Source of the DNA: Bacillota bacterium
Lineage (GTDB): Bacteria; Bacillota; Sulfobacillia; JABLXB01
Direction of reading: 5' to 3'
Length of the DNA stretch: 9,398 bases
NCBI GenBank assembly: GCA_024653225.1
Contig: JANLGA010000021.1
Span: 11,752-21,149, forward strand
The notes beneath the pieces were generated by a model that was given only the letters and a program-made list of their open reading frames with translations, searched no databases and was not told the origin of the DNA. Made by a program: the position numbers and the translations under genes. Positions within the stretch are counted from its first letter, which is position 1; each line of letters begins with the position of its first letter. Positions 1-7,173 of this stretch are shown here, one piece after another.

Positions 1-672
1 CGGATCCACCCTGCCGCCCTCGACCAGCACCTCGAAGTGGAGGTGCGGGCCGGTGCCGTCGGCGGGCGTGCCGACCTTTGCGATGACATCCCCCTGTTCC
101 ACGCGCGTCCTCGGCGCGACGGACACCTCGGAACAGTTGGCGTAGGTGGTCTTCAGCCCCCTGCCGTGATCGACCTCGACGATCATTTCATATGCGGAAC
201 TCTCGCGGACGTTCACGACGACCCCGGCGGCGGCCGCTCTGACCGGCGTCCCGGCGGGAACAGCAATGTCTATCCCTTCGTGAAGTGTTTCCTTCTTAGT
301 CGTCGGATCCACTCTCCACCCATAGGCCGTGATCAGCTTGCCGGTCACGGGCCACGTCATTCGTACGGGTGGGGCGGTCACCGGGAATGCCCGGGATCCG
401 GCGGACGAGATCCCCTCGGCCGCCCGCCTGATGAGGGCGAGCACCGGGGTCAGATCCGAGTCTGATGTGAACGCCCACTTGAAGAATCCTGCCAGCCTCG
501 TCGCAGGCCACACCGGGATCTTCGTCACCAGAAAAACGAAGGTGAATATGACGAGGCAGGCGGCGATTCTCCTCGTCAGGGGGGACTCCATGGCACGCGC
601 GAAAGACGATGAGACCCGGTAATAGTACCGGCGGGGAAAGGCCCGCCTGACCCGGAACGTTCCGTAGCCCAT
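1..672 (-). CDS. Membrane-anchored M23 (LytM) metallopeptidase-like protein, SpoIVFA/SpoIIQ-like, partial (C-terminus beyond left edge)
   Basis: The visible 224 residues have a basic N-terminus (many Arg and Tyr), one hydrophobic anchor at about residues 36-50, a linker, and a LytM/M23 fold from about residue 105. The zinc-ligand motifs are intact: HEGID (H131, D135) and HLH (H210, H212). M23 proteins hydrolyse peptidoglycan crosslinks outside the membrane. One-TM members of this type in spore formers include SpoIVFA and SpoIIQ, which can be non-catalytic. I chose the ATG at 670-672: GAGGTG sits 6 nt upstream, and the reading frame is open from there into the conserved region. A later in-frame ATG at 589-591 has no Shine-Dalgarno, and starting there would lose the basic leader. 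Another ATG at 676-678 lies too close to the GAGGTG. It lies 100 bp downstream of the MBL-fold gene on the same strand. M23 family is secure; the sporulation role is inference, testable by whether an M50 protease (SpoIVFB) follows off the left edge. Confidence 0.85.
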   Translation of the reverse strand, partial: MGYGTFRVRRAFPRRYYYRVSSSFARAMESPLTRRIAACLVIFTFVFLVTKIPVWPATRLAGFFKWAFTSDSDLTPVLALIRRAAEGISSAGSRAFPVTAPPVRMTWPVTGKLITAYGWRVDPTTKKETLHEGIDIAVPAGTPVRAAAAGVVVNVRESSAYEMIVEVDHGRGLKTTYANCSEVSVAPRTRVEQGDVIAKVGTPADGTGPHLHFEVLVEGGRVDP

Positions 673-772
673 GCCCATCACCTCGGACAGGACTGTGACG
701 GGTCCCGCGGGAATAGGGCCCGCTGTACGATCTTATTGGCCGGCGGTGGACAATATTCGGGCCCGAGGTGTG

Positions 773-1525
773 TCAGGTTCCGGGGCCGCGCACGGGGTAG
801 GTCGCTCCCTCGACGGGGATGCACACCCGCCCTCGGAATTCCCGGGCCGCCTCGGCGGCCAGCCTCCGGGGATCGTGGAACGGCCACAGGTGCGTGAGCA
901 TCAGGGCCCCGACACCGGCTTCGGCCGCGACTCGACCGGCCTGGGCGGCGGACAGGTGTCCGCGATACCCGGAAAGGTTCTCGTCTTCCATTAGCGACGC
1001 TTCGCACAGGAACAGGTCGGCCCCGCGGGCGGCTTCCACCAGTCGGGCGCACGCCGCCGTGTCCCCGCTGTAGGCGAACGTCTCTCCGCCCGCCGACACT
1101 GTCATCGCCAGGCAGGGAAACGGGTGATCTACCGCCGTGAACCTGAACCGCATGTCGCCGATCGTTAGTTCGTCGCCGTCATGCACCGCGTGGGGGATCA
1201 TGACCTCCTTGTACGCGAGCCGCTCGAACTCCTCGGGCGGATCGGGCGGGGCGTGGACTCGGATACCCCCGGGTCTGCGCTCGTGGCGTAAGTCCGCGTC
1301 CGCCGCGTATCGCAACACCATGAGGTCCGACGTGTGGTCACCGTGGAGGTGGCTCAACACCACGTCCGTCAAATCGCACAGCGACATGACCACCTGGAGC
1401 CTGCTCAGCACGCCGCTGCCGCACTCGATGAGGACGCGTGTTCCCTCGTGTTCGAGCAGGTAGCCCGAACAAGCCCCTCCCGCGGGAGGGAACGGTGCGT
1501 GTTTCCCGAGCACCGTGATTCTCAC
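773..1525 (-). CDS. MBL-fold metallohydrolase, RNase Z/YhfI-like
   Basis: This 250-residue protein is a metallo-beta-lactamase-fold hydrolase. The zinc-binding motif HLHGDH is at residues 59-64. Further expected ligands are H134, D155 (in YSGDT) and H212 (in LTHLWP). A GHLSA segment near residue 190 resembles the RNase Z-like branch. At 250 residues it is nearer to the small YhfI-type proteins than to true tRNase Z, and I see no long exosite arm, so a tRNA-processing role should not be assumed. The substrate is unknown. The start is GTG at 1523-1525: GGGAGG lies about 8 nt upstream, and the protein then opens with the fold's usual first strand. The open frame continues upstream to 1903, but that extension lies antisense to the AlaX gene and has no family similarity. 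It is divergent from the AlaX gene and may be cotranscribed with the M23 gene downstream. Confidence 0.9.
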   Translation of the reverse strand: MRITVLGKHAPFPPAGGACSGYLLEHEGTRVLIECGSGVLSRLQVVMSLCDLTDVVLSHLHGDHTSDLMVLRYAADADLRHERRPGGIRVHAPPDPPEEFERLAYKEVMIPHAVHDGDELTIGDMRFRFTAVDHPFPCLAMTVSAGGETFAYSGDTAACARLVEAARGADLFLCEASLMEDENLSGYRGHLSAAQAGRVAAEAGVGALMLTHLWPFHDPRRLAAEAAREFRGRVCIPVEGATYPVRGPGT

Positions 1526-1696
1526 CCTCGATCGCCTCCCGTTCGTCCGCCTCGGCTTTCTCCCCGGGGCGGTGTCCCGGGCGGCCCGGCGGGGCAACTT
1601 AGATTCTACGAAACCCCGGAAAACCCCTTCCGGCCGGGGCGCGGTGGAGGGACAACCCCGCGGGAGAGAGAATTCACCCGTTGCGGGGGTGAGACT
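1526..1696. other. Divergent intergenic region between MBL-fold and AlaX genes
   Basis: This 171-bp gap must hold the promoters of both flanking genes. On the minus strand TAGAAT (1603-1608) is a fair -10 hexamer for the MBL-fold gene, but no good -35 lies 16-18 bp away. No convincing promoter was found on the plus strand. A perfect 6-bp inverted repeat, CCGGAA/TTCCGG with a 6-nt loop, lies at 1616-1633. It has no following T-run, so it is not a terminator; it could be an operator or chance in GC-rich DNA. Confidence 0.4.
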
Positions 1697-2917
1697 GTGT
1701 CCGCACGGCTCTATTATGACGACCCCTACGTGGTGGAATTCGTCGCAGACGTCCTCGCCGTGGCCGAGTGCGACGGGCGCTACGAGGTGCTCCTCGACCG
1801 CACGGCATTTTACCCGACCTCCGGCGGGCAGCCGTGCGACCTCGGGACCCTCGGGTCCGCCGAAGTCGTGGATGTGGTGGAAAGGGACGGCCGCGTCGTC
1901 CACGTGCTGCGATCACTCGAAGGGCTCGAGCGCGGGCAGACAGTGAGGGGTCGTGTGGACTACGGTCGCCGCCTCGACCACATGCAGCAACATCTCGGAC
2001 AGCACCTCCTGTCGGCCGCGTTCGAGAAGGTGCTGGACGCGGAGACTGTCGGGTTTCACCTCGGAGCGGAGACGGTCACGATTGATCTCGCGCTCCCGTG
2101 GCTCACCGAGCACCAAGCGGACCAGGTGGAGGACCTGGCGAACCAGATCGTCATCGAGAACAGAAGGGTTTCCTCGGCCTGGTGTTCGCCGCAGGAAGCC
2201 TCGAAGCTCCCGCTCAGGCGCTTTCCCGACAGGCAGGGGACCCTGCGCGTGGTCATCGTGCACGACTTCGACTACTCGCCGTGCTGCGGCACCCACCCGC
2301 AGAGCACGGGCGAAGTGGGCATCGTGAAGATCCTCGGCTGGGAGCGCTCGAGGTCTGGGACGCGCGTCTCGTTCCTCTGTGGTCACAGGGCGTTGAGGGA
2401 CTACCGGTGGAAGAATGCCGCCCTGAGCGCCCTCGCCCGCGGGCTCTCGGTCGCGCCGGCCGACGTGCCGGCGGCGGTCATGAGGCAGGGCGAACACCTG
2501 CACAGCCTCTCCCGCCGTATCGAGAAGCTGCAGGCGGCCGCAATCGAGCACGAGGCGGCGAGGCTCCTGGCCGAGAGCAGGGCGGAATCGCCCGGCCGGT
2601 TCCCCGTCATCGTCGCAAGATGGTTCGGGGACAGGGAACTCGACGAGATCAAGGAACTGGCCGCGACCATTGCGGCCCGCGGCGGGGCCGTTGCGTTGTT
2701 CGCCGCCGTTGGAGACGGCGGTGTGAGAGCGGTGTTCGCGCGTTCGGACGGCGTCGGAGAAGACATGAACGTGCTGATGAAAGTGATAATGGCGTCGCTT
2801 GACGGAAAGGGGGGAGGCACGCCGGCGCTGGCCCAGGGAGGCGTGAGAGCCGGCGGGCTCGACATGGCGCAGAGGATAGTCTCTCTCGCTCTCGAGTCCC
2901 TCAGCTCCCGCCCATGA
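1697..2917 (+). CDS. alaX: Alanyl-tRNA editing protein, AlaX-L type with DHHA1 domain
   Basis: This 406-residue protein is a free-standing relative of the AlaRS editing region, which hydrolyses Ser or Gly wrongly attached to tRNA-Ala in the cytoplasm. It opens with the AlaRS-like beta-barrel (FYPTSGGQP, 38-46). The editing core follows, with zinc ligands H99 and H103 (in HLGQH) and a second metal site CCGTH (196-200). A helical stretch around 290-340 leads into a DHHA1-like C-terminal domain with a glycine-rich GGGTPALAQGG motif. This is the long AlaX-L architecture; no aminoacylation or anticodon domain is present. The GTG at 1697-1699 is chosen because GGGGGTGA lies a few bases upstream and family similarity begins there; the frame is open back to 1334 but that part is antisense to the MBL-fold gene. 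One oddity is Leu100 at a motif position that is often Thr. Its 3' end overlaps the convergent oxidoreductase gene by 17 bp. Confidence 0.93.
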   Translation: MSARLYYDDPYVVEFVADVLAVAECDGRYEVLLDRTAFYPTSGGQPCDLGTLGSAEVVDVVERDGRVVHVLRSLEGLERGQTVRGRVDYGRRLDHMQQHLGQHLLSAAFEKVLDAETVGFHLGAETVTIDLALPWLTEHQADQVEDLANQIVIENRRVSSAWCSPQEASKLPLRRFPDRQGTLRVVIVHDFDYSPCCGTHPQSTGEVGIVKILGWERSRSGTRVSFLCGHRALRDYRWKNAALSALARGLSVAPADVPAAVMRQGEHLHSLSRRIEKLQAAAIEHEAARLLAESRAESPGRFPVIVARWFGDRELDEIKELAATIAARGGAVALFAAVGDGGVRAVFARSDGVGEDMNVLMKVIMASLDGKGGGTPALAQGGVRAGGLDMAQRIVSLALESLSSRP

Positions 2918-3905
2918 TCGTCCGCAGGCACTTCTCGGCCCAGCGCGGATCCTCGAGCTGCGGACGCCCGACGCCGACGAGGTCGGCGCGCTCGTACCTC
3001 ACGAGCCTGTCGGCGAATTCCGGTTCGGTGATGCCTCCCGTGCAAATGACAGGCGCGGGAGTCTCCTTTCGCAGGGAGGCCGCGAGCGGCACGAAGTATC
3101 CCTGCACCCCCTGCAGGAATTCCGGGGAAGAGCCGCAGAAGCCCCCCGACACGTCGAGTACATCCACGCCGGCATCCACCAGGGCCCTCGCCGCCGGCAA
3201 GACATCGCCGAGCGTCAGTCCGCCCTTCATCCCGTCCCAGGCCCCCAACCTGTAGAGCAGCGGCACATCCGGACCGACGGCGCTCCTGACCGCCCTGACC
3301 ACCTCGAGCGGAAACCGCATTCGGCCCTCCGCATCCCCTCCGTACCGGTCCTCGCGGCGGTTGGTGAGGGGCGAAAGGAACTGCCCTAGCAGGTATCCGT
3401 GCGCCCCGTGGATCTCGATCGCGTCGAAACCGGCACTCACCGCACGCTTTGCCGCGGCGGCGAAGCAATCGCGGATCCGTTCGATCTCGGAGGTCGTGAG
3501 CTCGCGCGGCAGCACGCCTCTCGACGGGTGTGGGATGGGTGACGGTCCCAATGGGGAACGGCCCGGCAGGGGCTCCGCCGCGCTGCCACAGTGATTCAGC
3601 TGCACGGCCGCAACGGCGCCGGCCCCCTTTATGGCCCGAACGACTTCGCGAAGCCCCTGTACCAGTCCGTCATGATGGAGACCCAGTTGCCCGTTTCCGA
3701 GTCTTCCATCCGGGTGAACGAACGTGTGCTCGAGAATGATCAGCCCGACGCCCGCCTCGGCCCTTACCCTGTAGTGCTCGACGTGAGCCGGCCGCGCCTC
3801 TCCGTCCGGCCCGGCAAGCCCCGTCGCCATTGGCGGCATCACGAGGCGGTTGCGAATCCTCAGGCCCCTCAGGTCGAACGGGGACAGCAAGCCGAGCGAG
3901 TCCAT
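2901..3905 (-). CDS. Old Yellow Enzyme-family NAD(P)H:flavin oxidoreductase (single FMN domain)
   Basis: This 334-residue protein is a single FMN-binding TIM barrel of the Old Yellow Enzyme family, whose members typically reduce activated C=C bonds using NAD(P)H. Visible marks are the N-terminal MPPMATGL (23-30), QLNH (102-105), the active-site HGAH (H166, H169), SPLTNRREDRYGG (178-190), and C-terminal FMN-phosphate segments CTGGI and GVGRP. It lacks the iron-sulfur cysteine cluster and the NAD(P)H-binding domain of the long 2,4-dienoyl-CoA reductase class, although its MPPMATGL segment looks more like that class than like YqjM. Ala27 seems to occupy the position of the redox-tuning Cys (YqjM) or Thr (OYE1). 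The ATG at 3905 has CGGAGGT about 8 nt upstream. It is the last gene of the ECF cluster, 25 bp after the S-component gene, which suggests action on the imported compound. The substrate is unknown. Confidence 0.9.
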   Translation of the reverse strand: MDSLGLLSPFDLRGLRIRNRLVMPPMATGLAGPDGEARPAHVEHYRVRAEAGVGLIILEHTFVHPDGRLGNGQLGLHHDGLVQGLREVVRAIKGAGAVAAVQLNHCGSAAEPLPGRSPLGPSPIPHPSRGVLPRELTTSEIERIRDCFAAAAKRAVSAGFDAIEIHGAHGYLLGQFLSPLTNRREDRYGGDAEGRMRFPLEVVRAVRSAVGPDVPLLYRLGAWDGMKGGLTLGDVLPAARALVDAGVDVLDVSGGFCGSSPEFLQGVQGYFVPLAASLRKETPAPVICTGGITEPEFADRLVRYERADLVGVGRPQLEDPRWAEKCLRTIMGGS

Positions 3906-3930
3906 ACGGGACTACCTCCGCTCACTCACG

Positions 3931-4635
3931 TCAGTCCGGTCGCGGTCCCACCTGCACGCCCATCTTCCGAAGGCCCCGAATGAGGGCCACTCCCACGACG
4001 GCGGAACCGAGGGAGAACACCGCGCGCTCGACCGGGGAGACGAACACCAGCACCGACCAAACCTTGGCGGGTATCCTGAGGAGCAACAGCCCAAGGTAGT
4101 TCCCCACGGCGGCGGCCCCCACGAACCCGGCGAACGCACAGAACCAAACGCCGGCCCCTGCAACCACCGGGTGCCGAGAGGAGATGGCATTGCCGCCCCA
4201 CAACGACCCCACCACCGCGGCCACCAGTCCGGCCCCGTAGAACACCACGGGAAACAGGGGCACCTGGCGGCCGATGGGGTTCGTATACCACAAGGCCGCG
4301 CCCACGAGGATAACTGACACTGCGGGCAACCATCGCCCGTGAGACGCGTTCCCCGCCACGTATGCGTTCGTCATGCCCACGACGAAAGTCAATACACCCA
4401 ACCACGCCGTGTGAGGGGCGATGAACTGGCCGACCAGCTGACCTATCGCGGCACACATCGCGCCCTTCACGGGGCCGAAGAATACCCCGGCGAGTGGTAG
4501 CAGGGCTGAAGCAAGGCTGAAAGTGCCGCCGGTGAACAGTATCGGGACTGTGGGGACGACACTCACGGCGGCGATCAACGCCGCCCAGACGACGATGACT
4601 GAGGGGTGGGTCTCATTGGTCAATTTGTACCTCAT
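3931..4635 (-). CDS. ECF transporter S component (substrate-binding membrane protein), substrate unknown
   Basis: This 234-residue, very hydrophobic protein has about six predicted membrane segments. It is called an S component from its size, its place directly after ecfT and two ECF ATPases, and two features of the family. The first helix carries the small-residue AxxxA pattern (A18/A22, A19/A23) used to contact EcfT. The second and third helices contain PLAGVFFGPVKGA followed by a GQLVGQ segment, like the vitamin S components. I cannot assign the ligand: no recognised riboflavin, thiamine, biotin, folate or cobalamin signature was seen, and no riboswitch precedes the cluster. The ATG at 4633-4635 lies only 4 bp after the preceding stop, with GGAG directly abutting it, which is too close for normal use. 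The TTG at 4621-4623, with GAGGT about 5 nt upstream, is a good alternative start and would shorten the protein by four residues. Confidence 0.78.
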   Translation of the reverse strand: MRYKLTNETHPSVIVVWAALIAAVSVVPTVPILFTGGTFSLASALLPLAGVFFGPVKGAMCAAIGQLVGQFIAPHTAWLGVLTFVVGMTNAYVAGNASHGRWLPAVSVILVGAALWYTNPIGRQVPLFPVVFYGAGLVAAVVGSLWGGNAISSRHPVVAGAGVWFCAFAGFVGAAAVGNYLGLLLLRIPAKVWSVLVFVSPVERAVFSLGSAVVGVALIRGLRKMGVQVGPRPD

Positions 4636-4639
4636 CTCC

Positions 4640-5485
4640 TTACCGAATCCCTTGCGATCCGGCGCGTTTTTCTTCCATCTTCTCTTCTATCTTGTCAGTC
4701 AACTCCTCCACCGTCAGCGCGGTGCGCTGGTCGCCGAGGACCTCCCTGTCCAGCCGCACGACCTGTGGGGGGTTGATGCCGACCTGGGTGAGCAGGCCGG
4801 GCATGGACATCAGCCACCTCGTCGGTCCGTTGACTTTCACCGCGCCGGACTCCATGGTGATTATCCTGTGGGCGTTCTCCGCCACTATCTCCATGTTGTG
4901 AGTGGCGAGTAGGACCGCTCCGCCCGACCTGGCGAAGGACCTCATGATGCGCGCTATCTCGCGCAGGCCGTGGAAGTCCTGCCCGGTCGTCGGCTCATCC
5001 AGCATGAGAACCGCCGGCTTCAAGGCGAGACAGGCCGCGACGGCCAGCCTCACCCTCTCGCCCCTCGGGAGTGACAGCGGGAACTCGGCAGCCTTCCCCT
5101 CGAGCCTCAGGATCCTCAGCACCTCCTCGGCCCGTCCGCGCGAAGCCCGGGGATCCATGCCGAGATGCCTCGGACCGAATTCGACCTCTTCGAGCACGGT
5201 TTGGGAGAACAGCTGCACGTCTGGGTTTTGCAGGACGAGTCCCACGACGCCGGCGATCTCGCCCACAGTCATTGACCGGGCATCCGTTCCGTTGATCGTG
5301 ACGACTCCCGAATACGGCCTCAGCAGTCCCGAGATGACCTTGAAGAGGGTCGTCTTCCCCGAGCCGTTCTGACCCACCACCGCGACGATCTCACCCGCCC
5401 GAAGCTCCATGTCCACCCCGTTCAGGGCCGGGACGCCGGACGGGTACGAGTACCTGACATTGGATAGTCTGAGCACGGGCTCCAC
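4640..5485 (-). CDS. ecfA: ECF transporter ATPase, second copy (degenerate signature motif)
   Basis: This 281-residue cytoplasmic ABC ATPase is one of the two that drive the ECF importer. Walker A is GQNGSGKTT (38-46), the Q-loop Gln is Q86 (LQNPDVQLFS), Walker B ends at D163-E164, and the H-switch His is H196 (ATHN). The signature motif is unusual: LPRGE (139-143) replaces LSGGQ, inside the stretch LSLPRGERVRLAV. The C-terminal region from about residue 230 extends beyond the core fold and ends in a charged, probably helical tail. The start is GTG at 5483-5485, 3 bp after the stop of the preceding ATPase gene, with GGGGGGA about 9 nt upstream. The next gene (S component) begins 4 bp after its stop, so the two are surely cotranscribed. 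A relaxed signature is known in some ECF ATPase partners, so the protein is likely functional in a heterodimer. Confidence 0.93.
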   Translation of the reverse strand: MEPVLRLSNVRYSYPSGVPALNGVDMELRAGEIVAVVGQNGSGKTTLFKVISGLLRPYSGVVTINGTDARSMTVGEIAGVVGLVLQNPDVQLFSQTVLEEVEFGPRHLGMDPRASRGRAEEVLRILRLEGKAAEFPLSLPRGERVRLAVAACLALKPAVLMLDEPTTGQDFHGLREIARIMRSFARSGGAVLLATHNMEIVAENAHRIITMESGAVKVNGPTRWLMSMPGLLTQVGINPPQVVRLDREVLGDQRTALTVEELTDKIEEKMEEKRAGSQGIR

Positions 5486-5488
5486 GAC

Positions 5489-6337
5489 TCAAGTCCCCCC
5501 GCGAAGGAGCCTCGAGAGGGCCTCCACGCACTCCGCGTACCTGACCGGGGATCCCTCCAAGGGCAAGCCCCTGGCGGAGAGGGCCTGGACCAGCCTCAGC
5601 GTCTGCGGGCGGCCGACCGCGGAAGCGATCTTTCGGTCGGAGAATACGTCCGCGGGGGCCCCTTCACCTGCCACCCTGCCCCGGTCGAGAACGATCACCT
5701 TGTCCGCGCACTCGGCCACCCTCTCGACATCATTGGTTGCCACGACGACCGTCAGACCGTTCTGTCTCTGGAGGGACGAAATCACCTCGAAGATCGAATC
5801 GCTCCCGGCGGAGTCGATCTGCGATGTGGGCTCATCGAGCACCAAGATCGAAGGCTTGGTAGCCAAGGCGGCGGCGATCGTGAGGCGCTGTTTCTGGCCG
5901 CCCGAGAGTCCGGAAGGAGCCCTGTCCCTGAGGTCTTCGAGGCCGACGACCCTCAGGGCCCATGACGCGGATTCAACGATTTCCTCTGGGTTCCATCCCA
6001 GGTTCTCGGGACCGAACGCCACCTCCGAGAACACGTTGTCCGTGAATAACTGGACGTCGGGGTCTTGAAGGACCATCCCCACCTTTTGGGCGAGCCATGC
6101 CACCGACCGCGTCCGCGTGTCGCACCCGAGAACGATCACACGGCCCTCCATCCGGCCGCCCGACATCCTCGGCACGATCCCGTTGAGAAGTCGCAACAAG
6201 GTACTCTTGCCCGAGCCGCTCGCCCCCATCACGGCGACGAATTCCCCCGCCCGGACGCGGGCCGAGAGATCGCGCAGGGCGGGCCCGGGCGAGTCCGGGT
6301 ACGAATATGTCACCCTGTCTATCTCGATCACCGTCAC
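5489..6337 (-). CDS. ecfA: ECF transporter ATPase, first copy (H-switch His replaced by Asn)
   Basis: This 282-residue ABC ATPase is the partner of the one encoded next. Walker A is GASGSGKST (38-46), the Q-loop Gln is Q91 (LQDPDVQLFT), the signature is canonical LSGGQ (144-148), and Walker B ends at D168-E169 followed by PTSQID. The H-switch position, normally His in an ATHD context, is Asn202 here (ATND; codon AAT on the minus strand at 5732-5734). The catalytic Glu is kept. The GTG at 6335-6337 is the chosen start: it overlaps the ecfT stop in a GTGA junction, and GGGGGT lies about 7 nt upstream. An open frame reaches back to 6391 but would overlap ecfT by a further 18 codons that do not resemble ABC ATPases. 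Tight spacing on both sides shows translational coupling within the cluster. Confidence 0.93.
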   Translation of the reverse strand: MTVIEIDRVTYSYPDSPGPALRDLSARVRAGEFVAVMGASGSGKSTLLRLLNGIVPRMSGGRMEGRVIVLGCDTRTRSVAWLAQKVGMVLQDPDVQLFTDNVFSEVAFGPENLGWNPEEIVESASWALRVVGLEDLRDRAPSGLSGGQKQRLTIAAALATKPSILVLDEPTSQIDSAGSDSIFEVISSLQRQNGLTVVVATNDVERVAECADKVIVLDRGRVAGEGAPADVFSDRKIASAVGRPQTLRLVQALSARGLPLEGSPVRYAECVEALSRLLRGGT

Positions 6338-7146
6338 GGCATGACCCCCGAACCACCCAAGAAAACGGCCAGAAAGGCGACGGCCGCACAAGCGGCCATG
6401 AACATCCAGTCGGACCGTTTCATCTCGATCCTCCGAACAAACGTGCGCTTCGCCTTGCTTCCGAAAGCCCGCGCGTCCATGGCGATTCCCACCAGGGCGG
6501 CCTTACGCATGCACCCGGCCACGAGGGGCAAGGCTATGGCGGCATATCCCCTGACCAGGCCGGCCAAGCCACGTCCGCGCACCGGCTCTGCCCCCCTCAG
6601 CATTTGCACCTGCATAATGGATTCGGCCTCGTCGCGTATCGAGGGCACAAGGTTCAGCGCGGCTGTGGCGAGATAGGACGTCCTGTACGGGACTCCCATT
6701 TTCACCAGCGCTATGACCAGCAGTCCGGCAGGGGTGGTCGCAGTCAGGAGAGGGAATGCAAGCAGCAGTACCAGCAGACGGCCCGTGGAAACCACTCCCC
6801 AGTAAAGGCCCTCCGCGGTCACCGAACCGCTGCCGCCCACCACCGGCAGCCACCTCGGAATGATCGGACTCCACAGTACCCTCGAACCGGGATACCAAAT
6901 GGACTGCGTGACCACCAGGAACGCGCCGATGTTCCTCACCAACCTGAGACACCCGTAAGCCGGCTCGAGCGGCAACCCACCGAGCGCCCACAGGCCCCCT
7001 ATGAACGCCAGCAGTATTGCCACTCCCTCCAGCCGGACGACCATGAAAGAGGAAACGCTCACCACTAACACCGCAGCGATCTTCGACCTCGGGTCGAGGC
7101 GGTGCAGGAATCCCGCGCCGACCGGCGTCTCCATATTCGCTCCCAC
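6334..7146 (-). CDS. ecfT: ECF transporter T component (EcfT), energy-coupling membrane protein
   Basis: This 270-residue membrane protein links the two ATPases to the S component in an ECF-type importer. After a short N-terminus it has the conserved FLHRLDPRSK segment (13-22) and several hydrophobic helices. Two coupling-helix motifs follow: MLRG (LRG at about 183-185) and DARAFG (ARAFG at about 225-229), whose arginines are known to dock into the ATPase grooves. A final hydrophobic segment lies near the C-terminus. The start is GTG at 7144-7146, because AAAGGAGG sits 7 nt upstream. A later in-frame ATG (7132-7134) is too far from that site, and an earlier in-frame GTG at 7171-7173 would put the Shine-Dalgarno inside the gene. 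The C-terminal stop is overlapped by the first ATPase gene's start. This is the first gene of the cluster, 27 bp after a terminator-like hairpin. Confidence 0.92.
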   Translation of the reverse strand: MGANMETPVGAGFLHRLDPRSKIAAVLVVSVSSFMVVRLEGVAILLAFIGGLWALGGLPLEPAYGCLRLVRNIGAFLVVTQSIWYPGSRVLWSPIIPRWLPVVGGSGSVTAEGLYWGVVSTGRLLVLLLAFPLLTATTPAGLLVIALVKMGVPYRTSYLATAALNLVPSIRDEAESIMQVQMLRGAEPVRGRGLAGLVRGYAAIALPLVAGCMRKAALVGIAMDARAFGSKAKRTFVRRIEMKRSDWMFMAACAAVAFLAVFLGGSGVMP

Positions 7147-7173
7147 CGCCTCGCCTCCTTTCCCCTGCACCAC

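Noticed and set aside
653..664. Perfect 12-bp palindrome CGGAACGTTCCG near the start of the M23 gene
   Set aside because: It lies inside codons 4-7 of the gene. It lacks the central spacer of a Firmicutes LexA box (CGAACnnnnGTTCG), and one such palindrome can occur by chance.
1640..1675. T-box-like stretch upstream of the AlaX gene (GGAGGGACAACCCCGCG)
   Set aside because: It does not match the conserved T-box core (TGGNACCGCG) and there is neither space for a specifier stem nor a terminator before the gene.
1334..1696. Possible N-terminal extension of the AlaX protein upstream of 1697
   Set aside because: It is antisense to the start of the MBL-fold gene, shows no family similarity, and a good Shine-Dalgarno precedes the GTG at 1697.
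2401..3468. A 355-codon open frame on the minus strand overlapping both the AlaX and oxidoreductase genes
   Set aside because: It is antisense to one confident gene and in another frame of a second; the translation is Arg/Gly-rich with no family motif. Long shadow frames are expected at this GC content.
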